NCBI GenBank assembly: GCA_019243075.1
Contig: JAFAUV010000148.1
Location: 1-7,966, forward strand
Source of the DNA: Bradyrhizobium sp.
GTDB lineage: Bacteria; Pseudomonadota; Alphaproteobacteria; Rhizobiales; Xanthobacteraceae
Length of the DNA: 7,966 nt
Reading direction: 5' to 3'
Position 1 is the stretch's first letter. Each line of letters starts with the position of its first letter. A model generated the notes under the pieces. The model was not told where the DNA came from, did not search any database, and saw only the letters and a list, made by a program, of their open reading frames with translations. A program made the translations under genes and the position numbers. Positions 1 through 6,100 of this stretch are shown here, piece after piece.

Positions 1-84
1 CGTGGACCTGCTTTCGGACGGACACGGAAGGCACAATACTCCATGCCGGATTTGAAGCGCGGCGACAATACGGCGGGCGATATT

Positions 85-92
85 GGGAGGAG
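85..92 (+). promoter_or_regulatory. Shine-Dalgarno site for the SDR gene
   Basis: GGGAGGAG lies 7 bases before ATG 100. It is the strongest ribosome binding site I see in the window, and it decides the start against the upstream in-frame ATG at 43, which has no comparable site. Confidence 0.85.
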
Positions 93-99
93 TAAAACG

Positions 100-939
100 A
101 TGTTTGAAAAAGGCTTGCTGCGAGGAAAACGCATTTTGATCACGGGCGGCGGATCCGGGCTGGGAGCTGCGATGGAGCGGCGTTTTCTCGAGCTCGGCGC
201 CGAGCTCATCATCTGCGGTCGCAGGCTCGAGCTGTTGCAGGCGACCGCCGCCGAGATGTGCGCCTCGCCCGGCGGCAAGGTGGGCGCGATCCGGTGCGAC
301 ATCCGCGACGGCGCCGCCGTCGATGCCATGATGGATGCGGTGTGGCGGGAGGCGCCGCTCGACGTGCTGGTCAACAACGCGGCTGCGACCTTCATCGCGC
401 AGAGCGAGCATCTGTCTTTCCGCGCTGCGGACGCCATTCTCGCGCCGACCCTGCACGGCGCGATGTATTGCACGCTCGCTGCCGGCAAGCGCTGGATCGA
501 GAGCAAGCACAAGGGCGTGGTGCTCTCGATCCTGTCGACCTCGACCATCACCGGGCGCGCCTTCACCGTGCCGTCGGCAATGGCGAAGTCGGCGGTGCTG
601 GCGATGACCAGGAGTCTCGCCGTCGAATGGGGACCCAAGGGCGTGCGCACGGTCGCCATCGCGCCCGGCGCGTTCCCGACGGCCGGCGCGACGGGCCAGC
701 TCCGACCCGAGGTCCGCGAGTCCGGTTGGGCCTCGCGCAACCCGCTCGGTCGCGCCGGCGAGCACGGCGAGCTTGCCGATCTGGCGAGCTTCCTGATTTC
801 GGACGCAGCCGGTTACATCAATGGCGAGATGGTCGTGCAGGATGGCGGCGCGCATCTGCGTTCGTCGGGCGCGGAGGATTTGCTGCAATGGAGCGAGACG
901 CAGTGGTCCGAGCTGCGCGCGGCGCGCAGGAAGAGCTGA
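100..939 (+). CDS. SDR-family oxidoreductase, 2,4-dienoyl-CoA reductase-like, with altered active site
   Basis: A 279-residue short-chain dehydrogenase/reductase with a Rossmann fold. The cofactor loop TGGGSGLG is at residues 15-22, and GRR at 40-42 at the end of strand 2 suggests NADP(H). Residues D67-I68 (adenine pocket), NNAA at 92-95, VPSAMAK at 157-163 and the PGAFPT and INGEMVVQDGG stretches near the end resemble the DECR branch (2,4-dienoyl-CoA reductase) more than classical SDRs. In that branch an Asn, a Tyr and a Lys do catalysis. Here Lys163 is kept, but the Asn and Tyr positions appear to be Thr97 and Ser148, and the classical YxxxK Tyr position is Ser159. The enzyme may therefore be inactive or use different chemistry, and its substrate is unknown. 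I chose ATG at 100 over the in-frame ATG at 43 because GGGAGGAG lies 7 bases before it and the extra 19 residues match nothing in the fold. No pathway partner is adjacent. Confidence 0.88.
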   Translation: MFEKGLLRGKRILITGGGSGLGAAMERRFLELGAELIICGRRLELLQATAAEMCASPGGKVGAIRCDIRDGAAVDAMMDAVWREAPLDVLVNNAAATFIAQSEHLSFRAADAILAPTLHGAMYCTLAAGKRWIESKHKGVVLSILSTSTITGRAFTVPSAMAKSAVLAMTRSLAVEWGPKGVRTVAIAPGAFPTAGATGQLRPEVRESGWASRNPLGRAGEHGELADLASFLISDAAGYINGEMVVQDGGAHLRSSGAEDLLQWSETQWSELRAARRKS

Positions 940-1071
940 AGCGCGTCTCGGGCTGCAACTGCCTTCCCAAATCAGCGCTTCCCGGCTATGGCCTGCGCCG
1001 GCAAGCATCGATGTGAGCATCCGCAGCCGGGCCATCTTCCAGTCACAATGATAAGGGAACCAGACCGCATC

Positions 1072-1707
1072 ATGTTTTTTCGGCGGCTGCTGACATCGCT
1101 GATGGCGGGTATGCTGGTGTGCGCAGCCGCGGGCCTCGCGCAGGCCCAGACCTCGGCCACGACGCCCAGCGCGCCGCCAAAAGCCAGCAAGAGCGCCACG
1201 ACGAAATCCGCCGCGAAGCAGGATGTGGCGAAGCCACCGCCGGCGATGACGGGCGGTGCCGAACCGACCCTGATCGGCCAGTTCGGCACCTGGGGTGCCT
1301 ACAGCGCGACGCCGAACGGCAAGCACGTCTGCTTCGCGCTGGCGAAGCCGACCGCATCGAAGACCAATCCGCCGAACCGGCCGCGCGATCCCGCCTATGT
1401 CTTTGTCTCGACGCGCCCGGCCGAGAAGGTCGTCAACGAAGTTTCGATCATGATCGGCTATGCGCTGAAGCCGGGCTCGGAATCGACGCTGGAGGTCGGC
1501 GGCGCGTCCTATGCGATGTATACCCAGGGCGACGGCCTCTGGATCAAGAACGCCGCCGAGGAGGACCAGATGGTCCAGGCCATGCGCCGCTCGGCGGACG
1601 CCGTGGTGAAGGGCGTCTCGGCCAAGGGCACCGAGACGACAGACACGTTCTCGATGAAGGGATTGAGCCAGGCGCTCGACCGGATCGCGCAGGACTGCCG
1701 GCGCTAG
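1072..1707 (+). CDS. Invasion-associated locus B (IalB) family exported protein
   Basis: A 211-residue exported protein. Residues 1-25 form a signal peptide: MFFRR, a hydrophobic run, then AQA before the predicted cut at 25/26. A Lys/Pro/Ala/Thr-rich linker follows to about residue 65. The folded part from about residue 68 begins with GQFGTWGAYS and has HVCFALAKP and a C-terminal AQDCRR, as in the IalB family. Cys87 and Cys209 are the only cysteines after the signal peptide and could form a disulfide in the periplasm. IalB was named in Bartonella for a role in red-cell invasion, but the family is common in non-pathogenic alphaproteobacteria, where its role is unclear, so the name should not be read as virulence. 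ATG 1072 was chosen over in-frame ATGs at 988 and 1048 because it starts the signal peptide directly. The only ribosome-site candidate, AAGGGAA at 1053-1059, is about 12 bases away, which is rather long. The 132-base gap before this gene shows no clear promoter or terminator. Confidence 0.85.
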   Translation: MFFRRLLTSLMAGMLVCAAAGLAQAQTSATTPSAPPKASKSATTKSAAKQDVAKPPPAMTGGAEPTLIGQFGTWGAYSATPNGKHVCFALAKPTASKTNPPNRPRDPAYVFVSTRPAEKVVNEVSIMIGYALKPGSESTLEVGGASYAMYTQGDGLWIKNAAEEDQMVQAMRRSADAVVKGVSAKGTETTDTFSMKGLSQALDRIAQDCRR

Positions 1708-1777
1708 GCGTTTTTCGGGCCAGAATTGCATTGTTTGCTGGCTGCGGAAGGCCTATTTGCTATTCAATGGCTTTCAC

Positions 1778-1817
1778 CCTCAGGGGAGCGCGTGTTCGCG
1801 TCTCGAATCACGAGGCC
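1778..1817 (+). repeat. Copy C of a palindromic intergenic repeat, degraded
   Basis: The right part, from GGGGAGCGCG through CGCGTCTCGAATCACGAGGCC, matches the copy at 3126-3169 (GAGGAGCGCG ... CGCGTCTCGAACCATGAGGCC) with few changes. The left arm is eroded, so the terminal palindrome is incomplete. It lies between ialB and rlmN in the same orientation as copy A. It contains AGGGGAG, which happens to sit 3 bases before a GTG in frame with rlmN. Confidence 0.75.
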
Positions 1818-1839
1818 TGTTTGGACAAGAGAGACCATT

Positions 1840-1905
1840 CAAACGCCCAGAGACTCAAAACGCCTAGAGACTCAAACGCCAAAAGACTCAAAACACCAAG
1901 AGACG
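1840..1905 (+). repeat. Two 33-base tandem units (four ~16-17-base subunits) abutting the rlmN start
   Basis: Units at 1840-1872 and 1873-1905 agree at 28 of 33 positions. Each is itself two subunits of 16-17 bases on the pattern CAAACGCC-AGAGACT. The second unit ends on the base before ATG 1906. The whole array is open in the rlmN frame and would read QTPRDSKRLET then QTPKDSKHQET. It is A-rich compared with the surrounding DNA. Confidence 0.85.
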
Positions 1906-3117
1906 ATGACCGCAACTTCGATCGTGCCCGGTTCCGCGGCCGGACTGCCCCTCGAGAAAACCCCGCTCGAATCCTACGTGCCGCCGGCCAAGCCGTCGCT
2001 GATCGGCCTGTCGCGGGCGGAATTGGCCGAGCGGCTCGGCGCGATCGGCGTTCCGCCTGCGCAGCGCAAGATGCGGGCGCAGCAGCTCTGGCACTGGATC
2101 TATTTCCGCGGCGCCAAGAGCTTTGATGAAATGACCAGCGTGTCGAAGGATACGCGCGCCGAGCTTGCCCGGCATTTCACCGTGGACCGGCCCGAAGTGG
2201 TGGCCGAACAGATTTCCAATGACGGCACGCGCAAATGGCTGTTGCGGCTGCCGAGCGGCGACAAGGTCGAGAAGGCGCACGAGATCGAATGCGTCTATAT
2301 CCCGGAAACCGACCGCGGCACGCTCTGCGTCTCTTCGCAGGTCGGCTGTACGCTGAACTGCGCGTTCTGTCATACCGGCACCCAGCGGCTGGTGCGCAAT
2401 CTCACCGCCGGCGAGATCGTCGGCCAGGTGATGGTGGCACGCGACCGTCTCAACGACTGGGCCGATCGCGAGAACGGCACGCGGCTGGTCACCAATGTCG
2501 TGATGATGGGCATGGGCGAGCCGCTCTACAATTTCGACGCGGTGCGCGACGCGCTGCTGATCGTCGCGGACAATGAAGGCATCGGCATCTCCCGTCGCCG
2601 CATCACGCTGTCGACCTCGGGTGTGGTGCCCAACATCATCCGCACCGGAGAGGAGATCGGCGTCATGCTCGCGATCTCGCTGCATGCGGTGCGCGATGAA
2701 TTGCGCAACGAGCTCGTGCCCCTCAACCGCAAATATCCGATCGCCGAATTGCTGCAGGCATGCCGCGATTATCCGGCGGCATCCAACGCGCGCCGCATCA
2801 CCTTCGAATATGTGATGTTGAAGGGCGTCAACGATTCGCTCGATGACGCCAAACTGCTGGTGAAGTTGCTGAGGGGGATCCCGGCCAAGATCAATCTGAT
2901 TCCGTTCAATCCGTGGCCGGGTACGCGCTACGAATGTTCGGACTGGGATAGAATCGAGAAATTCTCCGAATATATCTTCAACGCCGGTTATTCCTCGCCG
3001 GTGCGCACGCCGCGCGGACGCGATATTCTCGCCGCCTGCGGCCAGTTGAAATCGGAGACCGAGAAATTGTCGGCCCGCGAGCGGCAGGCGCTGCGCGCCA
3101 TGGCCATGACGGATTGA
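1906..3117 (+). CDS. rlmN: Dual-specificity 23S rRNA/tRNA (adenine-C2) methyltransferase RlmN
   Basis: A 403-residue radical-SAM enzyme that puts a methyl group on C2 of adenosine in 23S rRNA (A2503 in E. coli) and in some tRNAs. It acts in the cytoplasm and supports accurate translation. The 4Fe-4S cluster motif CxxxCxxC is Cys148, Cys152 and Cys155. Cys141 in TLCVSSQVGC and Cys378 in DILAACGQLK match the two mechanistic cysteines, E. coli Cys118 and Cys355, the latter being the methyl carrier. GMGEP, the SAM-binding motif, follows in VMMGMGEPLYNF. The N-terminal helical part holds QRKMRAQQLWHWIYFRG. The length is somewhat above the E. coli enzyme (384) because of N- and C-terminal tails. 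The frame stays open upstream to the ialB stop at 1705-1707. I chose ATG 1906 because the residues before it are low-complexity repeats and MTATS starts family-like sequence, but the ribosome site there is weak (AAGAGA). GTG 1792 is an alternative start. Confidence 0.95.
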   Translation: MTATSIVPGSAAGLPLEKTPLESYVPPAKPSLIGLSRAELAERLGAIGVPPAQRKMRAQQLWHWIYFRGAKSFDEMTSVSKDTRAELARHFTVDRPEVVAEQISNDGTRKWLLRLPSGDKVEKAHEIECVYIPETDRGTLCVSSQVGCTLNCAFCHTGTQRLVRNLTAGEIVGQVMVARDRLNDWADRENGTRLVTNVVMMGMGEPLYNFDAVRDALLIVADNEGIGISRRRITLSTSGVVPNIIRTGEEIGVMLAISLHAVRDELRNELVPLNRKYPIAELLQACRDYPAASNARRITFEYVMLKGVNDSLDDAKLLVKLLRGIPAKINLIPFNPWPGTRYECSDWDRIEKFSEYIFNAGYSSPVRTPRGRDILAACGQLKSETEKLSARERQALRAMAMTD

Positions 3118-3125
3118 TGCCTCTT

Positions 3126-3169
3126 CTCGTGGTGAGGAGCGCGGAACGCGCGTCTCGAACCATGAGGCC
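3126..3169 (+). repeat. Copy A of a palindromic intergenic repeat (REP/BIME-like)
   Basis: The outer arms CTCGTGGT (3126-3133) and ACCATGAG (3159-3166) are inverted with one mismatch. Inside them, GAGGAGCGCG faces CGCGTCTCGA, so the element can fold into a long hairpin. It starts 8 bases after the rlmN stop and could end or stabilise that transcript. I recall this sequence type as abundant in Bradyrhizobium and Rhodopseudomonas intergenic DNA. Confidence 0.8.
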
Positions 3170-3176
3170 CGCGCGG

Positions 3177-3222
3177 GGCCTTATCTCCGAGACGCGGCCC
3201 AGGCGCGGCTCCTCCAAATGAG
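3177..3222 (-). repeat. Copy B of the same repeat, in inverted orientation
   Basis: Read on the minus strand it runs CTCATTTGGAGGAGC, then a GC-rich middle, then CGTCTCGGAGATAAGGCC. This lines up along its length with copy A. The 7-base gap between A and B makes a head-on pair, as in bacterial interspersed mosaic elements. Left arm and middle are more diverged than in A. Confidence 0.72.
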
Positions 3223-3272
3223 CATATCCGGTTGCGCGTGCGGGTTGAAGGCTGGCAAATGAGAAGTTCTGA

Positions 3273-3749
3273 ATGGCGCTGATCGGTCGGCTCTTCGTGA
3301 TTGCATTCGCCTTCCTCGCGGCTTGCCTGGTGGCAGGGATGGTCATCGTCGCCGCGATCATGTTTCCCGAATTCAGCGATCTCGGAAGCGGTCCGGTCGA
3401 TCAGGGCGCGATCGATATCATCCTTGGCTTTGGCTTCATCTTCATTTCCGGCTTTGCGCTGCTGCCGGCGGCCATCATCGCGTTGATCACGGAAGCCTTT
3501 TCCATCCGCGGCGCGCTGACCTATGCGGTCGGCGGCGCCATTGTCGGGCTCGCCTGCTATCTCGGCCTTGTGCCCTTCGATCCCGAGACGCTGCGCTTCC
3601 AGGGCATCGTGCGGCGCCATCTGGAGATCATGACCGGGGCAGGCATTGTCGCCGGCCTGGTCTACTGGATGGTTGCGGGCCGCACCGCGGGCGCCTGGCG
3701 CGAGCCGCCGCCCCGCTTGCCGCCGCCTCCGCCCATGCCGTCGCGGTAG
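3273..3749 (+). CDS. Small membrane protein of unknown function, four predicted helices
   Basis: A 158-residue integral membrane protein that I cannot assign to a named family. Four hydrophobic segments are visible at about residues 7-30, 47-72, 80-100 and 119-136. Short charged or polar loops join them, for example PEFSDLGSGPVDQ between the first two and FDPETLRFQGIVRRH between the last two. The tail after residue 137 is short and proline-rich (REPPPRLPPPPPMPSR). There is no signal-peptide cleavage site and no catalytic motif I recognise. GAGAAG at 3261-3266 lies 6 bases before ATG 3273 and supports this start. It follows rlmN after the paired repeats and precedes the PAP2 gene by 64 bases, so it may be co-transcribed with the phosphatase. 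Regular hydrophobic segments and good ribosome-site spacing argue that it is a real gene. Confidence 0.8.
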   Translation: MALIGRLFVIAFAFLAACLVAGMVIVAAIMFPEFSDLGSGPVDQGAIDIILGFGFIFISGFALLPAAIIALITEAFSIRGALTYAVGGAIVGLACYLGLVPFDPETLRFQGIVRRHLEIMTGAGIVAGLVYWMVAGRTAGAWREPPPRLPPPPPMPSR

Positions 3750-3813
3750 CGGCTCTTGCCCATGGAGGAAAGGCGGCCTTCCCTTCATCGGTCTCCTCCG
3801 CTAAACCGCGCCG

Positions 3814-4569
3814 ATGAACCGGACCGGCCTCTTCATCGCGCTGTCGCTCGCAGCCGTCATCGGCATCGTGTTCGGGATTTATCCCGAGCTCGATCTGAAG
3901 CTCGCGGCGCTGTTCTACGATCCCACGAGCAAGAACTTTCCGCTGAAGTTCGATTCGGCGGCAGCGGTCGCGCGCGACGGCGCGATGTGGGTCGCATGGG
4001 CGCTCGCCGTGCCGGCAATCGCGGCGCTGGTGATCAAGATGATTCGGCCGGACCGGCCGCTGTTGATGTCGGGTCGCGCAATCATCTTCCTGCTGCTGAC
4101 GCTAACCTTGAGCGCCGGCGTGCTGACCAATCTCGCCTTCAAGAGCTATTGGGGCCGCCCGCGCCCGGTGCTGGTGACCGAGTTCGGCGGCGACCTGCCC
4201 TTTGTCGCGTGGTGGGATCCGCGCGGCGGCTGCGGCCGCAACTGCTCGTTCTTCTCCGGTGAGGGCGCCACCGCATTCTGGACCCTAGCGCCGGCGGCGC
4301 TCGCGCCGCCGGCTTGGCGGCCGCTGGCCTATGCCGCGGCGACGCTGTTCGGCGTGGTGACGAGCACGCTGCGCATGGCCTTCGGCGGGCACTTTTTCAC
4401 CGATGTCGCCATCGCGGGGCTGGTGACCTTTGTCGTAACCTGGCTGGCGCACGGCCTGATCTACCGCTGGGCCAGCGCGGGGCTCACCGATGCGGCCATC
4501 GACGCCGCGCTCACCCGGGCTTTCTGGCCGCTCTACCGGCTTCGCCAGCGCCGGCGCCCGGCTGGGTAA
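3814..4569 (+). CDS. PAP2-superfamily membrane phosphatase (lipid phosphatase-like)
   Basis: A 251-residue integral membrane phosphatase with about six hydrophobic segments (near 5-23, 58-77, 86-108, 151-165, 171-184 and 193-217). The PAP2 active site is present in three parts. Motif 1 is K110, R117 and P118 in KSYWGRPRP. Motif 2 is S148-G149-E150 in CSFFSGEGA, in place of the usual SGH. Motif 3 is R187, H193 and D197 in LRMAFGGHFFTD, where His193 would form the phospho-enzyme. Cys140 and Cys144 flank motif 2. Relatives remove phosphates from lipids such as undecaprenyl pyrophosphate, phosphatidate or lipid A on the outer face of the inner membrane; the substrate here cannot be read from the sequence. 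An in-frame stop at 3802-3804 forces a start at or after 3805, and ATG 3814 is the first good choice, but no Shine-Dalgarno site lies before it. GGAGGAAAGG at 3764-3773 is 40 bases away. Confidence 0.87.
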   Translation: MNRTGLFIALSLAAVIGIVFGIYPELDLKLAALFYDPTSKNFPLKFDSAAAVARDGAMWVAWALAVPAIAALVIKMIRPDRPLLMSGRAIIFLLLTLTLSAGVLTNLAFKSYWGRPRPVLVTEFGGDLPFVAWWDPRGGCGRNCSFFSGEGATAFWTLAPAALAPPAWRPLAYAAATLFGVVTSTLRMAFGGHFFTDVAIAGLVTFVVTWLAHGLIYRWASAGLTDAAIDAALTRAFWPLYRLRQRRRPAG

Positions 4570-4604
4570 CCAGGTCCGAGTTGCGGTATTTGGGCGTGCC
4601 CGGC

Positions 4605-4628
4605 AGCGCGAAATTTGATATTCGCGCT
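4605..4628. promoter_or_regulatory. 8-bp perfect inverted repeat ahead of argG
   Basis: Arms AGCGCGAA (4605-4612) and TTCGCGCT (4621-4628) are perfect inverted copies around the AT-rich 8-base spacer ATTTGATA. It ends 29 bases before the argG ATG, in a GC-rich region. This fits either a repressor operator or a leader hairpin; I do not recognise the binding protein. It does not look like a terminator because no T-run follows. Confidence 0.5.
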
Positions 4629-4648
4629 ACTGAGATCCTGATGCGATT

Positions 4649-4653
4649 GGAAG
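4649..4653 (+). promoter_or_regulatory. Shine-Dalgarno site for argG
   Basis: GGAAG ends 4 bases before ATG 4658. It is too close (1 base) to the TTG codon at 4655, so it supports ATG as the start. Confidence 0.65.
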
Positions 4654-4657
4654 CTTG

Positions 4658-5992
4658 ATGACTACGATTCTGAAAGACCTGCCCAAGGGAGAAAAAGTCG
4701 GCATCGCCTTTTCCGGCGGCCTCGACACCTCTGCGGCGCTGTTGTGGATGAAGCAGAACGGCGCGCGCGTCTTTGCCTATACGGCCAATCTCGGTCAGCC
4801 CGATGAGACCGATTACGACGAGATTCCGCGCAAGGCGCTCGAGTTCGGCGCCGAGAAAGCCCGGCTGGTGGATTGCCGCACGCAGCTGGTCCACGAAGGC
4901 ATCGCCGCGATCCAATCGGGCGCCTTCCACATCTCGACCGGCGGGATCGCCTATTTCAACACCACCCCGCTCGGCCGCGCGGTGACCGGCACCATGCTGG
5001 TCGCAGCCATGAAGGAGGACGGCGTCAACATCTGGGGCGATGGCTCGACCTTCAAGGGCAACGACATCGAACGCTTCTATCGCTACGGGCTGCTCACCAA
5101 TCCGAAGCTGAAGATCTACAAGCCGTGGCTCGACCAGCGATTCATCGACGAACTCGGCGGCCGCGCGGAAATGTCGGCGTTTCTGACCGCCCATGGGTTC
5201 GCCTACAAGATGAGCGCGGAAAAGGCCTATTCGACCGACAGCAATCTTCTCGGCGCCACCCACGAGGCCAAGGATCTCGAAAGCCTTGCCGCCGGCATCA
5301 CGATCGTCAATCCCATCATGGGCGTGCCGTTCTGGCGCGACGACTGCAATGTCAAGGCGGAGAAGGTCGCCGTGCGTTTCGAGGAGGGCCAGCCCGTCGC
5401 GCTCAACGGTCAGGCGTTTGCCGATCCGGTGGCGCTGTTGCTCGAGGCCAACGCCGTCGGCGGCCGGCATGGCCTGGGCATGAGCGACCAGATCGAGAAC
5501 CGGATCATCGAGGCGAAGAGCCGCGGCATCTACGAGGCGCCCGGCATGGCGCTCTTGCATCTCGCCTATGAGCGCCTGGTCACCGGCATCCACAACGAGG
5601 ACACGATCGAGCAGTACCGGATCAGCGGCATCCGGCTTGGTCGATTGCTCTACCAGGGCCGGTGGTTCGATTCGCAGGCTCTCATGCTGCGCGAAAGCGC
5701 GCGCTGGGTCGCGCGCGCCGTCACCGGCGAGGTCACGCTCGAACTGCGCCGCGGCAACGACTACTCGATCCTGAACACCGAGAGTCCCAACCTGACCTAT
5801 GCGCCGGAGCGGCTGAGCATGGAGAAGGTGGAGGATGCGGCGTTCGCGCCGGCCGACCGCATCGGCCAGCTCACCATGCGTAATCTCGACATCGCGGACA
5901 GCCGCGCCAAGCTCGATCTCTACGGGGAGACCGGCCTGCTTTCGATCGGGGAAGGCTCCCCGATCCTCAAGCTCGAGGGCGACAAGGACTGA
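4658..5992 (+). CDS. argG: Argininosuccinate synthase, long E. coli-like type
   Basis: A 444-residue cytoplasmic enzyme that joins citrulline and aspartate, using ATP (released as AMP and pyrophosphate), to give argininosuccinate in the penultimate step of arginine synthesis. The ATP pyrophosphatase loop SGGLDTS is at residues 19-25. GNDIERF (G134-N135-D136) and YSTDSNLLG (S192-N196) are substrate- and ATP-contact regions, followed by GVPFWRDDC, GLGMSDQIENR and GIYEAPG, which read as the type 2 (E. coli-like, about 445 residues) form rather than the roughly 400-residue type 1 form. Nothing is truncated. ATG 4658 is preferred to TTG 4655 because of the GGAAG spacing. No other arginine gene is adjacent, so it is probably transcribed alone or with the PAP2 gene 88 bases upstream. 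An 8-bp inverted repeat in that gap may control it, and a hairpin at 6038-6065 probably terminates it. Confidence 0.97.
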   Translation: MTTILKDLPKGEKVGIAFSGGLDTSAALLWMKQNGARVFAYTANLGQPDETDYDEIPRKALEFGAEKARLVDCRTQLVHEGIAAIQSGAFHISTGGIAYFNTTPLGRAVTGTMLVAAMKEDGVNIWGDGSTFKGNDIERFYRYGLLTNPKLKIYKPWLDQRFIDELGGRAEMSAFLTAHGFAYKMSAEKAYSTDSNLLGATHEAKDLESLAAGITIVNPIMGVPFWRDDCNVKAEKVAVRFEEGQPVALNGQAFADPVALLLEANAVGGRHGLGMSDQIENRIIEAKSRGIYEAPGMALLHLAYERLVTGIHNEDTIEQYRISGIRLGRLLYQGRWFDSQALMLRESARWVARAVTGEVTLELRRGNDYSILNTESPNLTYAPERLSMEKVEDAAFAPADRIGQLTMRNLDIADSRAKLDLYGETGLLSIGEGSPILKLEGDKD

Positions 5993-6037
5993 GTGGCGGG
6001 GGCTGCGCGCCTTCCCATCCTACAACGGCGAACATGA

Positions 6038-6065
6038 AAACAGCCGGGATTGCTCCCGGCCGTTT
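6038..6065. terminator. Bidirectional intrinsic terminator between argG and the OmpA-family gene
   Basis: A perfect 7-bp stem GCCGGGA (6043-6049) / TCCCGGC (6054-6060) closes a TTGC loop. One A/C mismatch separates it from an outer 4-bp AAAC/GTTT stem. The A-run on the left and T-run on the right let it work on either strand. Reading the minus strand, the U-tract (GTTTTC) is slightly better. It lies 45 bases after argG and 35 bases after the convergent gene. Confidence 0.82.
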
Positions 6066-6100
6066 CACTCCGTCGATATTTCGTCGATCCGGTCTCTACC

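Noticed and set aside
43..99. Longer start for the SDR at ATG 43
   Set aside because: No ribosome site there, and the added 19 residues precede the Rossmann fold with no family match, while ATG 100 has an excellent site.
1701..1720. T-run after the ialB stop as an intrinsic terminator
   Set aside because: Five Ts are present but the preceding sequence offers only about three paired bases, so there is no convincing stem.
1778..1905. CRISPR-like array before rlmN
   Set aside because: The units directly adjoin with no unique spacers and differ in sequence; this is a simple tandem duplication.
3259..3282. Seven-codon open frame overlapping the start of the small membrane protein
   Set aside because: Too short, no ribosome site of its own, and such frames occur by chance.
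2988..3788. Open frame of 266 codons antisense to the end of rlmN and the small membrane protein
   Set aside because: It runs through the intergenic repeats and two better genes, and its translation is charged and low in hydrophobic core residues.
4511..5593. Open frame of 360 codons antisense to argG
   Set aside because: argG is unmistakable in the other strand; the reverse frame has no recognisable motif or ribosome site.
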